Positions 37,848-49,589 of a DNA stretch of 64,000 bases are shown in pieces. The notes under the pieces were generated by a model, which saw only the letters and a program-made list of their open reading frames with translations, was not told where the DNA came from and made no database searches. Numbering within the stretch: position 1 is the stretch's first letter; the number at the start of each line of letters is the position of its first letter. Source of the stretch: Lasiodiplodia sp. COLG20 (Eukaryota; Ascomycota; Dothideomycetes; Botryosphaeriales; Botryosphaeriaceae); assembly GCA_009801085.1 (NCBI GenBank), contig VNWV01000006.1:2666001-2730000 (forward strand), in the 5' to 3' direction. The position numbers were made by a program, and so were the translations under genes.

Positions 37848-38608
37848 AGACTGTGAGAAGTGACGCGCATTCTGTTTAGATTGAGTAGCACGTGCCAGGG
37901 GTGATGATCTCCGAGATGTGGTTGACAGCGGCGATTGAATGCCGCATGTTGCAGTGCAACCTTGAATTCGCCGTCAGTTTTGCTTCGTGTCAAGTCATTG
38001 ATGGAGAGGACGAAGCATACGCGCCGATATCGGGCGAAGCCCAATGCGCGCTGAGCGTGCACGCAGAACAATTGGACTTGACATTTTGCCCGGTCGAGAA
38101 GGCGGAAAAACTGCTCCAGCGCGTCGAAAAGTTCCCAGCTGGTGCTCGGACCACCGGCTGACATAATCACGCACGCCGAAGTGTTCTGTTGCCTTGGAGC
38201 AGACAACGATTGGTGTCAAGACCCTATTCGGCATATTAAAAAAGTACTAGCGGTGATCGGCTTGATGAGAATGTCTGAATTGCTGTACTCTCTAGTCGCG
38301 CCGCTGTTTCCTCTTCAAGAGGAAAGACTGCCTAGATGTCGCGTCTGAGATGACGACTTCTGCCACTTACCTAGCATGGTATGTGTTGCGAATGCTAGAG
38401 ACATTAGAGACAAATGGCTTTCTTCCGTTTGGCTTTGAATGCGTGCTGCTCCCGAGCCATTCAGGACGTGCCTATCCGAGTGCTTACACTTCCATGGACC
38501 GGTCCAAAGCCCACGCAGCTGCTGAAAGCATCGGATGACTTTTGATAGTCGGACAGCTCCGTTAAGTGGAGCTGTCACAGTGTGAGTATTTCCCGTCTCA
38601 TGTCCATC
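37848..38608. other. Intergenic between FAD oxidase and NatD genes
   Basis: Promoter side of the FAD oxidase and 3' side of the NatD gene. Short open frames only, with no recognisable domain. Confidence 0.45.
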
Positions 38609-39319
38609 TCATCCGATGCTCTTGCTCATGATCAGGTATGGCGGCAATTTGATCTTGCCACCCCTCAGCCTCTTCGCTGGCGGACTAAATTCGTCTTCGC
38701 CGAACCCAAGCTTTTGATAAAAGGCCAAAGCCACTGTGTTGCACCTGAAGCAGGTGAGCATGACCTTCTCCACAGCGCCCTCGGTGGCACAATGCTCCAC
38801 TATGTGCATCAAGTGTCTGCCCAGACCGCTGCCTCGATGTTCTTCTGCGAGATGAATCTCGTATATGTAGATGACAGGATAATCGTCCTCGATGGTGAAC
38901 ATGAAGGCGAGGAAAGCGACGACTTCGCCTTCTGGCTGCTTGCGCATTGTCTTCGTGAGGTCTCCATTGAGCGCATCATGAATGGAATCGGTACGTGAGG
39001 CCTTCCGGACGAGCAGATACTGCATATTGTCCTCCCTCATCTCGCGCTGCTTGTCTTTCGGGTGCCATCCGCGCGGAGAGTTCTTGTAGTCGGCGGCGGA
39101 CGTGGTCTCAATGAGCTTGAAGCAGGTCATGAATTCGGCGTCGCTGAGCTCGGTGACAGGCTTGAGAGAAATCTCGTAGTCGCGGTGCCGAAGCAGCTTC
39201 GAGGGCGACGCGAAGAAGCGGTCGAAAAAGGCGGCGCGCGGTAGGGCATTGATTTTGTCGATGAGCTCCTCAGGCCTTGGCTTGGGCCGCTTGGCCCCAC
39301 GCTGCAGGCCGCCAGGCAT
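38609..39319 (-). CDS. NAT4: NatD/Naa40 N-alpha-acetyltransferase (Nat4)
   Basis: GNAT enzyme that acetylates the N-terminus of histones H4 and H2A. From the ATG at 39319 it has 236 residues, the usual length; the frame is open upstream but MPGGLQRGAKRPKPRPEEL is the better start. The Naa40-type region with GWHPKDKQREM lies at about residues 84-94. The acetyl-CoA loop HRGSGLGRHLM is at about 161-171 and fits Q/R-x-x-G-x-G/A, preceded by YIYEIHLAEE. The C-terminal motif CNTVALAFYQKLGF is typical of GNATs. Cytosolic or nuclear. No intron. Confidence 0.9.
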   Translation of the reverse strand: MPGGLQRGAKRPKPRPEELIDKINALPRAAFFDRFFASPSKLLRHRDYEISLKPVTELSDAEFMTCFKLIETTSAADYKNSPRGWHPKDKQREMREDNMQYLLVRKASRTDSIHDALNGDLTKTMRKQPEGEVVAFLAFMFTIEDDYPVIYIYEIHLAEEHRGSGLGRHLMHIVEHCATEGAVEKVMLTCFRCNTVALAFYQKLGFGEDEFSPPAKRLRGGKIKLPPYLIMSKSIG

Positions 39320-40715
39320 GTCGGCGCGGTCAATGGCAGGTTGACGGAATGACGGGATCCAGGAATGAGACGCGCAGGGCGGGAAGACGCGCAGACGCGT
39401 GGTGGTGGGGCCGGTGCGCACGGACGTATGACGAGATGGACTTGTTGGTCGCCCAGAAGCTTCCCTTCTTCGACCCTTCTTCGACCCTTCTTCGACCCTT
39501 CTTCTCCGCTGCGCAAGGTACCAAAATGCTCCAATTTCGCCACAACTTGTTGCAGTTGCGGACCTACGCCTCCATGGCGTCGCGGCCCTCGAGATTCGGG
39601 GGCCGGAGGAAGGGGCCGACCATAGGCCTTGATCATGTAACTACAATTTCTACTCCAATCTGATCGTGCTTCAACTGAGTCGTTGCAGTTCATTCAGCGG
39701 CAACGAGTGATCTCGCTGTGGAGGGATATTATTAGAGCTCTCAATAGTATGGTTGCCAGTATACATTCTTCCCCGGACTACAACTGACATGATCAGAAAT
39801 TCCCCCGTCGTCAACCCGCCACGAGCTCCACCAGTATGCCAGAGCCCAATTTGAAAGAAATCGAGATGTAACAGATCTTGTGAGTATCTTCCTACTTCCG
39901 CCGAGAAAATATGCTGATATTTAGGAAGGCACACATAAGATACCTGATATCGGTATGTTGTAACGATCATTATTTGCAAGCCTGAAGGCTTACAACCTAC
40001 AGACAGGAAAGACCGAGTTCGACTCCATGAAGCGGTATATAGAGGAGCAGGCGAGATGAATGAACCGCCCGTCTGCCAAGTCCTGTAACTCTACATATTG
40101 TCCGCGAATGTACTTTTTGAGATTGAATTGTAATACGACAGAGGTAATTACTGGCCAGGCGTTGAATTCATAACACCAGTCTTTCTCTGACTTTTTGTGT
40201 TAGGAAAAGTCGTGGCCCAAAATAATGTGTTCGGTCGCTGGAGCATTTCACCACCGCAGCCGCGTCAATACACCCGCCAAGCTTAAAATGTTACTTCTTC
40301 TATCTTGTTCAATCAATCGTTTAAAGACCTTCTTCTCGTTCGTTGATTTTGCTATCATTGTCTGAATACCAAACCATTCTGGGCCTACATGCAGGACTTA
40401 TGCAAGGGATGGAAAACAGCACTTTAGTTTTAGAAAACCTCGTGCCTAGCAACGGCATCTACAATCTGGAGAGATGCAATACTTCTCAGCGAGCGGACGT
40501 TGCGTGGTGTTGGTAGCCGATCCATGTCGGCGATCTCCTACCCCTTTTCCAACCCAGTTCCCTCAACAAACTTGTTTGGCCTCAATAATGTCTTCTTGGG
40601 CTCAGTGATACGCGCTAGAAGTACCTTTCAATGTCCATTGGGCTCCTGAGGTTTGGTAGGATATAATGATTTTTGACAACCAACTTTTCAACTTCCCAGG
40701 AAGCAACATATCAAC
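39320..40715. other. Intergenic with an 11-bp minisatellite; AT-rich toward the tRNA
   Basis: Starts with the NatD leader and becomes AT-rich after about 39.65 kb. No domain-bearing frame was seen. Confidence 0.45.
39463..39504. repeat. Minisatellite, 11-bp unit CCCTTCTTCGA, about 3.8 copies
   Basis: Three perfect units and most of a fourth lie about 145 bases upstream of the NatD start codon. It could vary in length between strains and alter the leader or promoter of that gene. Confidence 0.9.
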
Positions 40716-40803
40716 GGTCTTGTGGTCTAGTGGTATGATTCTCGCTTAGGGCGAACCCTGAGTAGCTTGCGAGAGGCCCCGCGTTCGATCCGCGGCAAGA
40801 CCC
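40716..40803 (+). tRNA. tRNA-Pro(AGG) with a 16-nt intron
   Basis: Acceptor stem GGTCTTG/CAAGACC with discriminator C. Box A is TGGTCTAGTGG and box B is GTTCGATCC. The anticodon stem CTCGC/GCGAG holds the loop with AGG at 40748-40750; an intron at 40752-40767 follows base 37 at the canonical site. Confidence 0.95.
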
Positions 40804-41191
40804 GTTCTTTTGCTTTTTGGTTGGGCGTTCGGTGGTGGTTTGGGGGGCTGAGGGCTGGCGCGGGCGCAAAAATTTTTAAGATCAGCGGCACGGCCCGGCA
40901 AAGAGCCGGTGGTACGGTCACGAATACTTGCAAACAGCCAGCCGGGGCGCTACTCGTACCTTAATTATGTTTCTGGTGTGAAGATAACGCGGAGTGATCG
41001 TGGGGATTGGGGAAAGATTCTACGGTGGCAAGGTCACGAAGCAGTACCTTTTTGTACGTTGGGACAAGCATTCTATTTGTTCTAAATAGACAGTATTTCA
41101 AAGAGACAGACATGGGCTAAAGGACTTCAAGTGGGCAGAGCGCTTTGGCGCGCAAGCTATACATTCCACATCACTCTGTCCCTCCCGAAGA
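40804..41191. other. Intergenic after tRNA-Pro
   Basis: A T-run (40,805-40,820 region) just behind the tRNA would serve as the RNA polymerase III terminator. Nothing else was recognised. Confidence 0.5.
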
Positions 41192-42344
41192 TCAGCCCTC
41201 AGCATCAACTCTTGCCCCATGTTCCATTAACATTTGACAAATGTCATCGCAGACACTCCCGTTTCCATATTGTGCAGCAAGCAGCGCATGGCCGAAGTAG
41301 CCCCCGATGATGTTGACATCAGCCCCCTTGTCGAGAAGAATCTGGACGATATCTTTAAAGCCCCAGTGTGACGCAGCTTGCAGTGCGGTACCAAATCGAC
41401 CATTCAGAGCATTGATGTTGCCCTTGTTGTTGAGAAGATGATGCACAATGTCCTTGAATTCCCAGTGAGAAGCCGTTTGTAGCGCGCTGCCGAACTCACC
41501 CCAGACAGCATTGGCGTCAACGCCGTGGCGGAGAAGGAGCTGCACAATGTGGCCATGCCCCCTATGGCATGCAGCCTGGAGAGCATTGCCGAACTCACCT
41601 CCCGAAGCGTTTATGTCAGCGTTTCTATCCAGGAGAAGTTGAACGATGTCGTTCTTGCCTGCCCACGAAGCGGCTTGAAGAGCAGTGCCGAACCGTCCAA
41701 CTAAATTGTCATAATGGGCGCCACGGCAGAGAAGAAGACCGACAACCTGCGAGTGACCTCGAATACAGGCAACCCGTAGAGCGTCCCCGTAACGCCCACC
41801 AGCTGCGCTGGTAGCAGCGCCACCGTCAAGCAGCAGTCGCATTACTGTCTCGCTGCTTCTTGATGAAACTGAATCTCCCGCTGCATATATGGCGCTCCCA
41901 TAAATACCGCAGTCGGCATTGATGTTTGCCTTGTTCTCGAAGAGCAATGCTACCACCTTCTCATGGCCTTGATAATAAGCAATGTAGAGCGGCGTGACTC
42001 TGGGAATGTCACCACTTAAACCGGGATGGGTTCCAAGCGCTTCGACATTGGTACCGTTGTCGATTAAGACTTGGACGACGTTGTGATGGCCTACCTCACA
42101 CGCAGCATGTATAGCGCTACCAACACGGCCTTGCCACTGAATCGTTGAAACACCATTCTCAAGAAGTAGTTGAACCACTTCATTGTGACCGTTCTCAGCG
42201 GAACAGTAGAGAGCCTCATCAAACCCGTCTCCGATCAAGCCGTCGGTGTAGGAATGTGCGCCTTTTCCTAGAAATTACCACTTCACTTCAGCCTCGAGTC
42301 AACTCGCTTATACCCTGCCCCTGCCTCCGGCCCGTCACCCCCAT
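41192..42344 (-). CDS. Ankyrin-repeat protein
   Basis: About ten ankyrin repeats of roughly 33 residues fill almost the whole protein; the later ones share the start FGTALQAAS or FGNALQAAC and the core DIVQLLLDRNADINA. Such repeats mediate protein binding. The long frame (41192-42267) has no ATG at its beginning. I propose a first exon at 42314-42344 (MGVTGRRQGQ) joined by a 46-nt GTATAA...CTAG intron (42268-42313), giving 368 residues in frame. Without that intron, in-frame stops precede the repeats. Fungal proteins with this repeat type often carry NACHT or lipase-like N-domains; none is present here, so it may be a free ankyrin protein or the tail of a decayed larger gene. Start confidence is low; the repeats are certain. 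Confidence 0.8.
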
Positions 42345-42604
42345 TGTATGACCGGCTTCAAGATTTATCACTCCTATCACTTTCTCGAAAAGGCCGCTTT
42401 GCCTTCGGGTAAACTTGGCATTGCTTGAACAAAGGTGAGTGCGTGCGTGCTGAAAAGTCTACCCATTGTGTCGAGACCTTCAGAAAACGAACTAGCTTGA
42501 TACTTTGCAAGTTCCAGGGCTAGACTTGATATGAATCTATCAATGGCGTTTGTATTCGCATTTCCCTCCGTCTCCCAGAACAATAAGAAAGAATGCACAA
42601 CCAA
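42345..42604. other. Short gap between ankyrin gene and BAHD-like fragment
   Basis: No recognisable feature. The promoter of the ankyrin gene and the 3' end of the acyltransferase-like frame must lie here if both are expressed. Confidence 0.4.
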
Positions 42605-43692
42605 CTACACCCACCCCACGAACCCCATAAACCCACCATCCTTCTCCATCTCCTCCATCTCCTCCACCATCCTCTCCACATCCTCCTCCGCTGCCGCAAC
42701 CAGTACCTCCCACTCATCCTCATACTTTCCCCCCGGCCCACCCCTCCGCGGCAACACGTTCACCGTCCCCTGGCTCGCCGAGTACGTCGTGCGGACCCAT
42801 GCCGGACGGCCACCACCATCGCCGGATGCGTGATCCGTGCCGGGGATGCGGAAGTTCAGGTCGGCGGGGAAGTTGGTCCCGGAGCTGTAGTCGATGCCGG
42901 TGCGGCCGGGGTCGAGGGCGCGGTGCAGGGCGGCGGCGCAGTCGTGCGGGGTGTTGCTGTTGCTGTTACTGTCTACAAAGTCGAATCTTCGGCGGATGTA
43001 TGCGTCGTCGACGGAATTTAAAGCTTGGCGGATGCGAGAGGCCGCGTTAGCGATGGTTTTAATAGTAAGCGTTGGTAAGGAGCGGTCAGTTGACTCCATG
43101 AGAGAGGTTGGTGAGTTTGAATGTGGTGGAAAGTAATACGCCGATGCTGGTGAAGTAGTGTCCAGCCTGTCTCAATGTCAACACACGAGGTCTCAAAAGT
43201 GGGTATTGACAGAAATCAATCACTTGCCCCAGCCCCGTAATATCTTCCACCCTCGCCGTAGCAACGGATACCACAGAAGCATTGCCCATGTATGTAATCG
43301 GCACCCGAGGCTTGAGTTTCTTGCGAGGGTCGGCGGCCATGTTGAATCTTGTTGTCTCTTCCGGTCTAAGGACTCTTCCAAGATCTTCTTTACCCGCGCT
43401 ATGACCCTGTCGTCCTCTCTTCCATCTGGCTCTAATCAAGCCAATCCAGATCATTGCACAAAGACAATCTGTTGTCGTAATCCAGAGACTCGAGGATTCC
43501 CTCTTCGCCTCCACATCCACTTCGTCCTTGAGTTTGTTCAATCCGCTCACACTAAACCGTAGGATTCGACTCACGTTCTTGCCATTATTTCTTGGGTCCT
43601 GCGAGTCTGGTAGCGGCACGTGGGTCCGATGGTTGAAACAGTACTCTTCAGGCGGCTGTGGTTTAACTTGGAAGGCGCATCTTTACGCCCCC
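42605..43692 (-). pseudogene. BAHD-type acyltransferase, C-terminal half only
   Basis: Two minus-strand frames together give the C-terminal half of a BAHD/transferase-family protein (PF02458 type; acyl-CoA-dependent O- or N-acylation of secondary metabolites). The upstream frame has NVSRILRFSVSGLNKLKDEV, then TTDCLCAMIWIGLIRAR and ITYMGNASVVSVATARVEDI. The downstream frame continues with IANAASRIRQALNSVDDAYI and ends with RPAWVRTTYSASQGTVNVLP and EDEWEVLVAAAEEDVERM, which match the family's closing region. The two can be joined by an intron between about 43,100 and 43,240, but the exact sites are unclear. The first half, which should carry the catalytic HXXXD motif, was not found in the 500 bases upstream; a stop interrupts the frame just before 43,690. 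Most likely a truncated gene; alternatively an undetected intron-rich 5' part. Confidence 0.65.
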
Positions 43693-44219
43693 CGAGGCTG
43701 CCACACGCGGTCAACACAAGAAAGCCGCAATGAATCGTTCCGCCACGAAAGGTCGCAAATCTTGAGATTCAGTTACTAAAGCCATCACTGCTTGTAACCT
43801 TCGCGTGAGGGCCGTGATGAAATGCTAAGATTCCGTGTCAGTTGATGTGAATGATACAGTTCGAGGAATACAAACCCAGCCTACAGTCAATACCGCCAAG
43901 TGAGGAACACCAATTCCGCTCATCGAACAAAGACGGTACTTCAAAAACTCTTCCCATTTCTCTATCCGCATACAAAAAGGCACGAAGCTCTAGATACACC
44001 TCCCGCAGGCAGCAGATCCCTCCCCTGATTACTCACCAAAATGAAAAAGAAAACTGGAATAGAAATGTTATAGAACACAGATCGGAGCCGCTTTTAGCTC
44101 CCAATCTCAAGATTGTAGGAAAAATGTTCTTCATTCCTTGGCTCGATCTCCCCCACACCACCCCGCAATTGCTGGGCTCATACAGCGCACTCCTGACGCT
44201 CTAATACTTTTTGTTTGAT
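43693..44219. other. Intergenic, upstream of the BAHD fragment
   Basis: No acyltransferase N-terminal sequence and no other domain was seen on either strand. A plus-strand frame of about 118 codons at 43,851-44,204 has no recognisable family. Confidence 0.4.
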
Positions 44220-46300
44220 TTAATCTACAAGCAGGCTCTGTAGCCTCGCCTCAGTGGAAAGGACCTAAACAATCATGTTAGCTGTGATATTCTTTTTGGA
44301 TTATTTTGGGAAAAGGCAAAACTTACATCAAGCGCTTGCCTGACCTCCAGAACCCTCCTGGCATCGCCCAACCAATCCCTCGCCAGAACCTTGGCCCAAC
44401 CGCTGAGGCCGTTCATCTCACGGGCTGCGGCGTCGATGTTGCCCTCCTCAAGCAGCATCTCAGTGCGGGTAAGCACAGACTCGACATCGTTACCGACGGG
44501 CAGGCCTTGACCGTCACCACCCTTCTTGAACATGACCTTGCTCAGCACCAGGCTGGCGGCGTGAGAAGCGACACCAGCATCCTCGGGCAGCAGAGCGGCC
44601 TTGCGGACCTCGGCGGCGACGCGGCGGAAGCGGTCGATGAGCTGCGAGGGGGTTGGGACACCCTTCTGGTAGGCGGTGGGGTTGATGGAGGCGATGGCGG
44701 CGTTGACGACGGGGTCCTCGGCAGCGACCTCCTTGAGGGCGGCAAGCTCCTCGACGAAGGGGCGCGGCTGGTCGGCCTTCTCGACAGCGTTGCGAGCAGC
44801 CTCAACGGCGACGAGCATGTGCTGAGTGCGGAGGTTGGAGTCGATGACGGAGTTCCACTCAGCCGTCAGCTTCTCGAGCTCAGCAACAGCGTCGGAGAGC
44901 TCGTTGAGCCTGGCAAGACGGCCCTGGCGCTCTTGCTCCACGCGCTCGTGGACGGAGTTGGCGAACTGGCGGTTGAGAGCGATGGCCTGCTCGAGAAGCT
45001 CGTTCTTGAGCTTCTGCTCGTAGACCTTCTGCGAAGCCTCAAGCTCAGCCCTCAGCTTGCTCTGGTAGGTCTGAGCGAGCTTCTCACGCTCGCCCTCGAA
45101 CTCGTCCTTCCAGCGGCCTTCCTGGCTCTGCATCTCGGCCTCGATCCGCTGGACGAGCTCCTTCGCACCAGTGTCAAACTCGATGTGCAGGTTTCTGATC
45201 TTGTCCTCGGTCTGCTTCTCGGCTACGGCCTTCATAGTCTGGATGTCGTTGATGACCTTTCCGAGTTCGCCCTTGGCCTTGGAGATGGCAGAATCATACT
45301 TGGAGCCCGCGTTATCGGCATTGATCACAGTGATAATGTCGTTGATGATCTTGACAACATCCTGGACGACAGGTTCCGTAGCGCCGTCAAGGTTGACCTT
45401 ATCAATCGGGGTAATAGCAGCGGCAGCGGCAGCGGGAGCGGCCTTCGCCTTCTTCGCGGACTTGGTAGCAGGAGGGTTGGGCTTCTCTTCACTGCGAGCA
45501 GCAGCCTTGTTATCCTCGACCGCGCTGGTATGCCTGCCAGACTTGGACAAGTCGGCGCCGCTCTTGGAGTCCTCCTTGTCGTCGGACAGCTTCCAGGAGA
45601 GACCACTCTTGCTGGGGATGGTGACCTTGTTCTCGCCACGGATCTGCTGGTGCAGCCTGGACTGACTAGCGGCGCCGCCGGGGAAGCGCTTGCGGAACTC
45701 ACGCTCCTCAAAGTAGCCAACCGCATCCTCGCCGAAAGGCACGTACTCGGTGAAGAAATCGTGGAAGTTGTCGGAAATGAGCGAGTAGTAGACACCGCCA
45801 GCGTATCCGAGCGTAGTCAGGGTGAGCAGGGTGAGGAGGAAGCGGCGGAAGCTACCCTTCTTCTTAGGCGGCGGAACGGAAGAAGGACCGACGGAGGCGC
45901 TGCCAGTACCAAGAGGAACGCCAGCACCAGCCGAACCGGTAGCGGGCGACTGAGCGTTGACCTGGTCAGGTGTAGGAGGGGTCAGAGGAACCTCGGTGCC
46001 GGAGGGCGTAGGGTTTGCGGGAGTGCTGCTCGGGGGAGGAGGGATGTCGTCGGCAGCTTTCGCGCTCTGCGAGCCGGGCAGAACAGTCTCATCGGTCTTC
46101 TTGGCGTCGGCAAAGTAGCGCTGTCAATACATTGGATGGTCAGCTATCAATGGCGGGCTAATGGAGGAGTGCATCCGCATGCGTACCTGGCCGAAGGCCA
46201 TCTGAGCGGGCCGGCGCGCGTGAAGCCATTGGGAACCGAGCCTCGGCGCGACAGAGCCGGCAGCGAGTTGCCTCGTTCTTGCGACAGAGATGCGCAGCAT
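44220..46300 (-). CDS. MIC60: MICOS complex subunit Mic60 (mitofilin)
   Basis: Inner-membrane protein that builds mitochondrial crista junctions. Exons 46187-46300, 44327-46120 and 44220-44264 give 650 residues, all in frame. The N-terminus (MLRISVARTRQLAAGSVAPR) is a basic mitochondrial presequence. After a Pro-rich stretch, one membrane segment lies at about residues 131-152 (FLLTLLTLTTLGYAGGVYY). A Lys/Ala-rich linker and long coiled coil follow (about 280-430, for example EKLAQTYQSKLRAELEAS). The C-terminal mitofilin signature runs from INPTAYQKGVPTPSQLIDRF through LSGWAKVLARDWLGDARR and ends after the last intron with VLSTEARLQSLLVD. The first intron is 66 nt, the second 62 nt. Same strand as Sac1, 472 bases apart. 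Confidence 0.96.
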
Positions 46301-46771
46301 GGCGGGCTGCTGGGGCGGAGAAGGAGCGGGGGATGGAGAGCGCGTGCGTGTTGGTCTGGAGCTGCGGATGAAGTCGATTTTCGGCGGCGAGCTTCCGCCG
46401 GCGACACGGCCAAGCCCGCTCCCGCGCGAACGTCATCCTGCCTGAGGCATCCACGGCCCCCTGCAGACTCGACGAACGTCCAGGCGCAACATAACTCTAA
46501 CGCAACGGAATATTGCATCTAGCCTACCTTACTATTATATTCAAGAAAAATATGCAGCATTCAATGCAAACAAGACATGTCAACCCGTCAAAGAAATTGG
46601 CTTACCAGCCTAGTGAAGATAGAGTATAATACAGTTGAAGAAATGCCTTTTATAATATGTGGTATCCCAAATCAAGCTCTCGGCTTTCTAGGAAACAACT
46701 CCCTCGATCCATATCCCCAAGGTCTCGATACCATCAAACGCCAGTGGTGCCTGCAGATCTGTTTAAGCCAC
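46301..46771. other. Intergenic between Sac1 and Mic60
   Basis: Tandem genes on the minus strand; this gap must hold the Sac1 terminator and the Mic60 promoter. AT-rich from 46.5 kb on. No feature named. Confidence 0.5.
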
Positions 46772-49155
46772 TTATTCTATTCTCTTCTTGTTGCCCTCTT
46801 CCAGGTAAAGAAGTCTTGCATCGCTCTTGCCCCTCTCGTGCCTTGCCACCAACGGTCCCAAGAGAGGGTCCTTCTGCACGTGCGACATAGCATCCTGATA
46901 GCCCTCGACGGCGTAAGAAGGCGTGTTCAGCTTCGGCCAGTTGACCTGTGTGTTGTTAGCAAGAGTACCTATTTGTAGGAGGCAATGTACTTACGTAGAA
47001 TGTGCCGTGGGTCTGGATGAAGCGGAAGCAAATAAGAGTCACGGCGAAGCAAAGTAGCACCAGGATGCGCAGAGGCCAGACGTAAGCGTCAGGGGACCTT
47101 CTGGTGAAAGCAGAAATGAAAATGAAGAAGACACATCCAGCAAAGATGTAAGGGATCGACTGAATGGCAAGTGGTCTCCGATCAACGAAGAGAAGACTGT
47201 TGCCAATGTTCGAAGTCGAAGGAAGGTACGTGCCCAGGAACAGGTCAAAAGCATCCTGACGCGGGCCATCAAGGAAGTTGTTCTTGATGTAACGAGTGAT
47301 GGAGTTGTTGAGATCCTGCAGCATACCAGCCTTCGTCCGCTCTCCTGTACGGGTGAAGTCCGTCTTCAGTGCTCCTGTGCCCGAGTACGACTTGGAGACG
47401 ACATCGGCGTTATCGGCCCAAATGTTACGGAAGAGGTCCTCAAATGCAGCATCGTCCTGCGCATTCTCGCCTTCGCGGAGAATGCCCAGGTCGATGAGCA
47501 TACGGCTGAGAATGAAGCGTCCAAACATGCTTTGGACGACATTGGTACGATCCAGGCAGTCCATACAATTGGTACGTATGACACACGTCTGCCGGCTGCG
47601 GATCTCCATCTTGCCGTTCGAATCGCCTGGCATGTCGACGCCTCTGAAGTAGCCGTGCTCCTTGATCGGCCCCTCCAGTTGTTGGAGCAGCAGTGCAGCA
47701 CGGTGCCACCGGAGTCCCTTCGTTTCGCTATGGAAGTCGAAGTACGTGTAGTGGATGCGGTCGTACCGCTGCTTCTCGCCCTCAGGTTCGATCACGGTGA
47801 ACTTCTCGCTGGTGACCTGGTCCGATTCCGTGCTTTCGGTAGGCGAAGAAACCAGAAGCTCAACCATCTTCTCGTAGGCTTCCTTGACGACCCGTTCGCG
47901 ACCCTTCTGGTTCACCAAATTGACGAGGTAGTTATCGCCGTACAGACGTATCTGCTCATTGAAGTGGCGCTTGGCGGCTGACACAGCGCTTTCCACCCCA
48001 CGGATCTGCAATTTAGGGGTATATTTGAGCTCATTAATTTCGGCCCAGTACACCGGTACGCTGCCTCTTGTCTGCACGTAGGACAAAACCTGGGTTTCCG
48101 GTTTCCCGCTAGACTGAAGGGCGGAGCCTGCGGCAAATCCTCCAGGGCCGTTTGATGCATTGTCATTGAGGATGATCACTTGCTCAGTCTCGTTGAAATT
48201 GGACACATTTCCGTTCTCGTCGATTCCACGAGAGAAGTAGCGGGTTCCGGCTCGGTGTCTGGATCGCCGGGTAATGAGGACGAAGGTCAGGGGGTTTCCC
48301 TTAATTGACGTGTTCTTAATCTCCATCATGCCAAACATGACGGGCAAGATATAGGGGTCCACATCCCTCTGGGGGCCGCTCGCAGTGCGGAAGCCGGACG
48401 AGCCGGAGGTGCCATTCCGGAAGTCAATCAGATCAGACTGAATGAAGCGGTTCCAGAAAAAGCGATCGTCGGCACGCTTCCACATGGGCTGTGTAAAGTC
48501 ACTCTGAGCCTGGCGCTGGAAGCTGTTGGTGATGTCGATGGAGTACGAAAAGTACATGGGCCCCTGCTTCAGCAGCGTCTTCAGGTAGAAAAGGTAGGTG
48601 TCCTCGTCGGGATCATGCAGCGGGCGCTCGCGGAGGGGCAGGAACTCGGTGGCAGCGACCTTGTACACCATGTGGCCTTTGAGCCTTCCGACAGGTTGCG
48701 CCTTGGTGATGACGATAATGTACTTGTCTACGCATGGTGTGTAAGTGAAGAGTTTCAAATGGGGTTTTGGAGGGCACAGCGCCAGCTACAGCACGCTTCC
48801 TCCGGCAAGGCATTGCAGAAGCACGGCAGCCTGCATGGGCTAGTGAAGCATTCACCCGCACCGGACAGTGCTCCATCTGCAATCAGAATGCAGCCAGATG
48901 ACTCGAAAGCCTCGTGTGCCGCTGCGATGCCTTGCAGATCCTCCACGTACCTAGGCGCAGCTTGATCATTCCCAAAACGCCAGCAATGCTGGAAACACGC
49001 TGGCCGCCGAGCAGTTTGCCATCGTTGAGGCGCAAGTCTCCGGAGGGCCGGTCGACGACGAGGGTGGGCGCGGAGGGCGACGAGGGCGAGGAAAAGGCGT
49101 AGTAGGAAGGCGAGGCGTGGACATTAATGTCCCGGAACGGAAGGATCGCAGCCAT
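46772..49155 (-). CDS. SAC1: Sac1 phosphoinositide phosphatase
   Basis: Integral membrane PI4P phosphatase of the ER and Golgi. Exons 48951-49155, 46995-48727 and 46772-46945 close in frame to 703 residues. The N-terminal Sac domain includes DKYIIVITKAQPVGRLKG and RADDRFFWNRFIQSDLIDF; the catalytic motif CMDCLDRTN is at Cys456 with Arg462 (CX5R[T/S]). Two hydrophobic segments near the C-terminus (IPYIFAGCVFFIFISAF and ILVLLCFAVTLICF) anchor it as a hairpin. The first intron is long for this window (223 nt, 48728-48950), the second 49 nt. The first exon begins MAAILPFRDINVHASPS, and its upstream side faces the Rab5 gene. Confidence 0.96.
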
Positions 49156-49589
49156 GGTCGGCCGGCGGGAAGCTGTGCGCGAGCTCCTATGCGGGGATGG
49201 CGGGGCTTGGGTGAGCGATAAGCGGGCGGGTATAGCAGGGAGGTCTGGTGGTGTGTGGAGGGGCGCGGGGGGCTAGGAGAGGAGAGATTGGAATTGCTGG
49301 TGTTTGATGCACATGTGGCAGTTGCGCGGCGGCAGGCACGGGGGCGCAGGGAAGGGCATGACGATGCCGAACGGAGCGCGCGCGCAAGCCACACCCTTGC
49401 CAAGCCATCCAGCGTTGGCTGCCCGGACAGCTCCACCACAAGCACCCAACGTCGACACCTCAGATCTACACCACCCATCCACCCACCTCAACCACCTGCC
49501 CTTATCTGCAGCGCCGCCAAAGCCGCTCCCAGCCCGTGCCGCACCTGTCGCTCCCCCACCAACCCCCATCGCTACGCCGCGCCACCGCC
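49156..49589. promoter_or_regulatory. Divergent promoter, Sac1 / Rab5
   Basis: The 434 bases between two outward-facing start codons must contain both promoters and leaders. It is GC-rich and CACCC-rich on the Rab5 side (CCACCCATCCACCCACC near 49,473-49,490). No clear TATA box. Confidence 0.55.

Noticed and set aside
44306..46522. 738-codon open frame on the plus strand opposite Mic60
   Set aside because: Antisense shadow: Mic60 reads cleanly on the other strand with presequence, membrane segment and family motifs; its GC-rich, C-ending codons keep the opposite frame free of stops.
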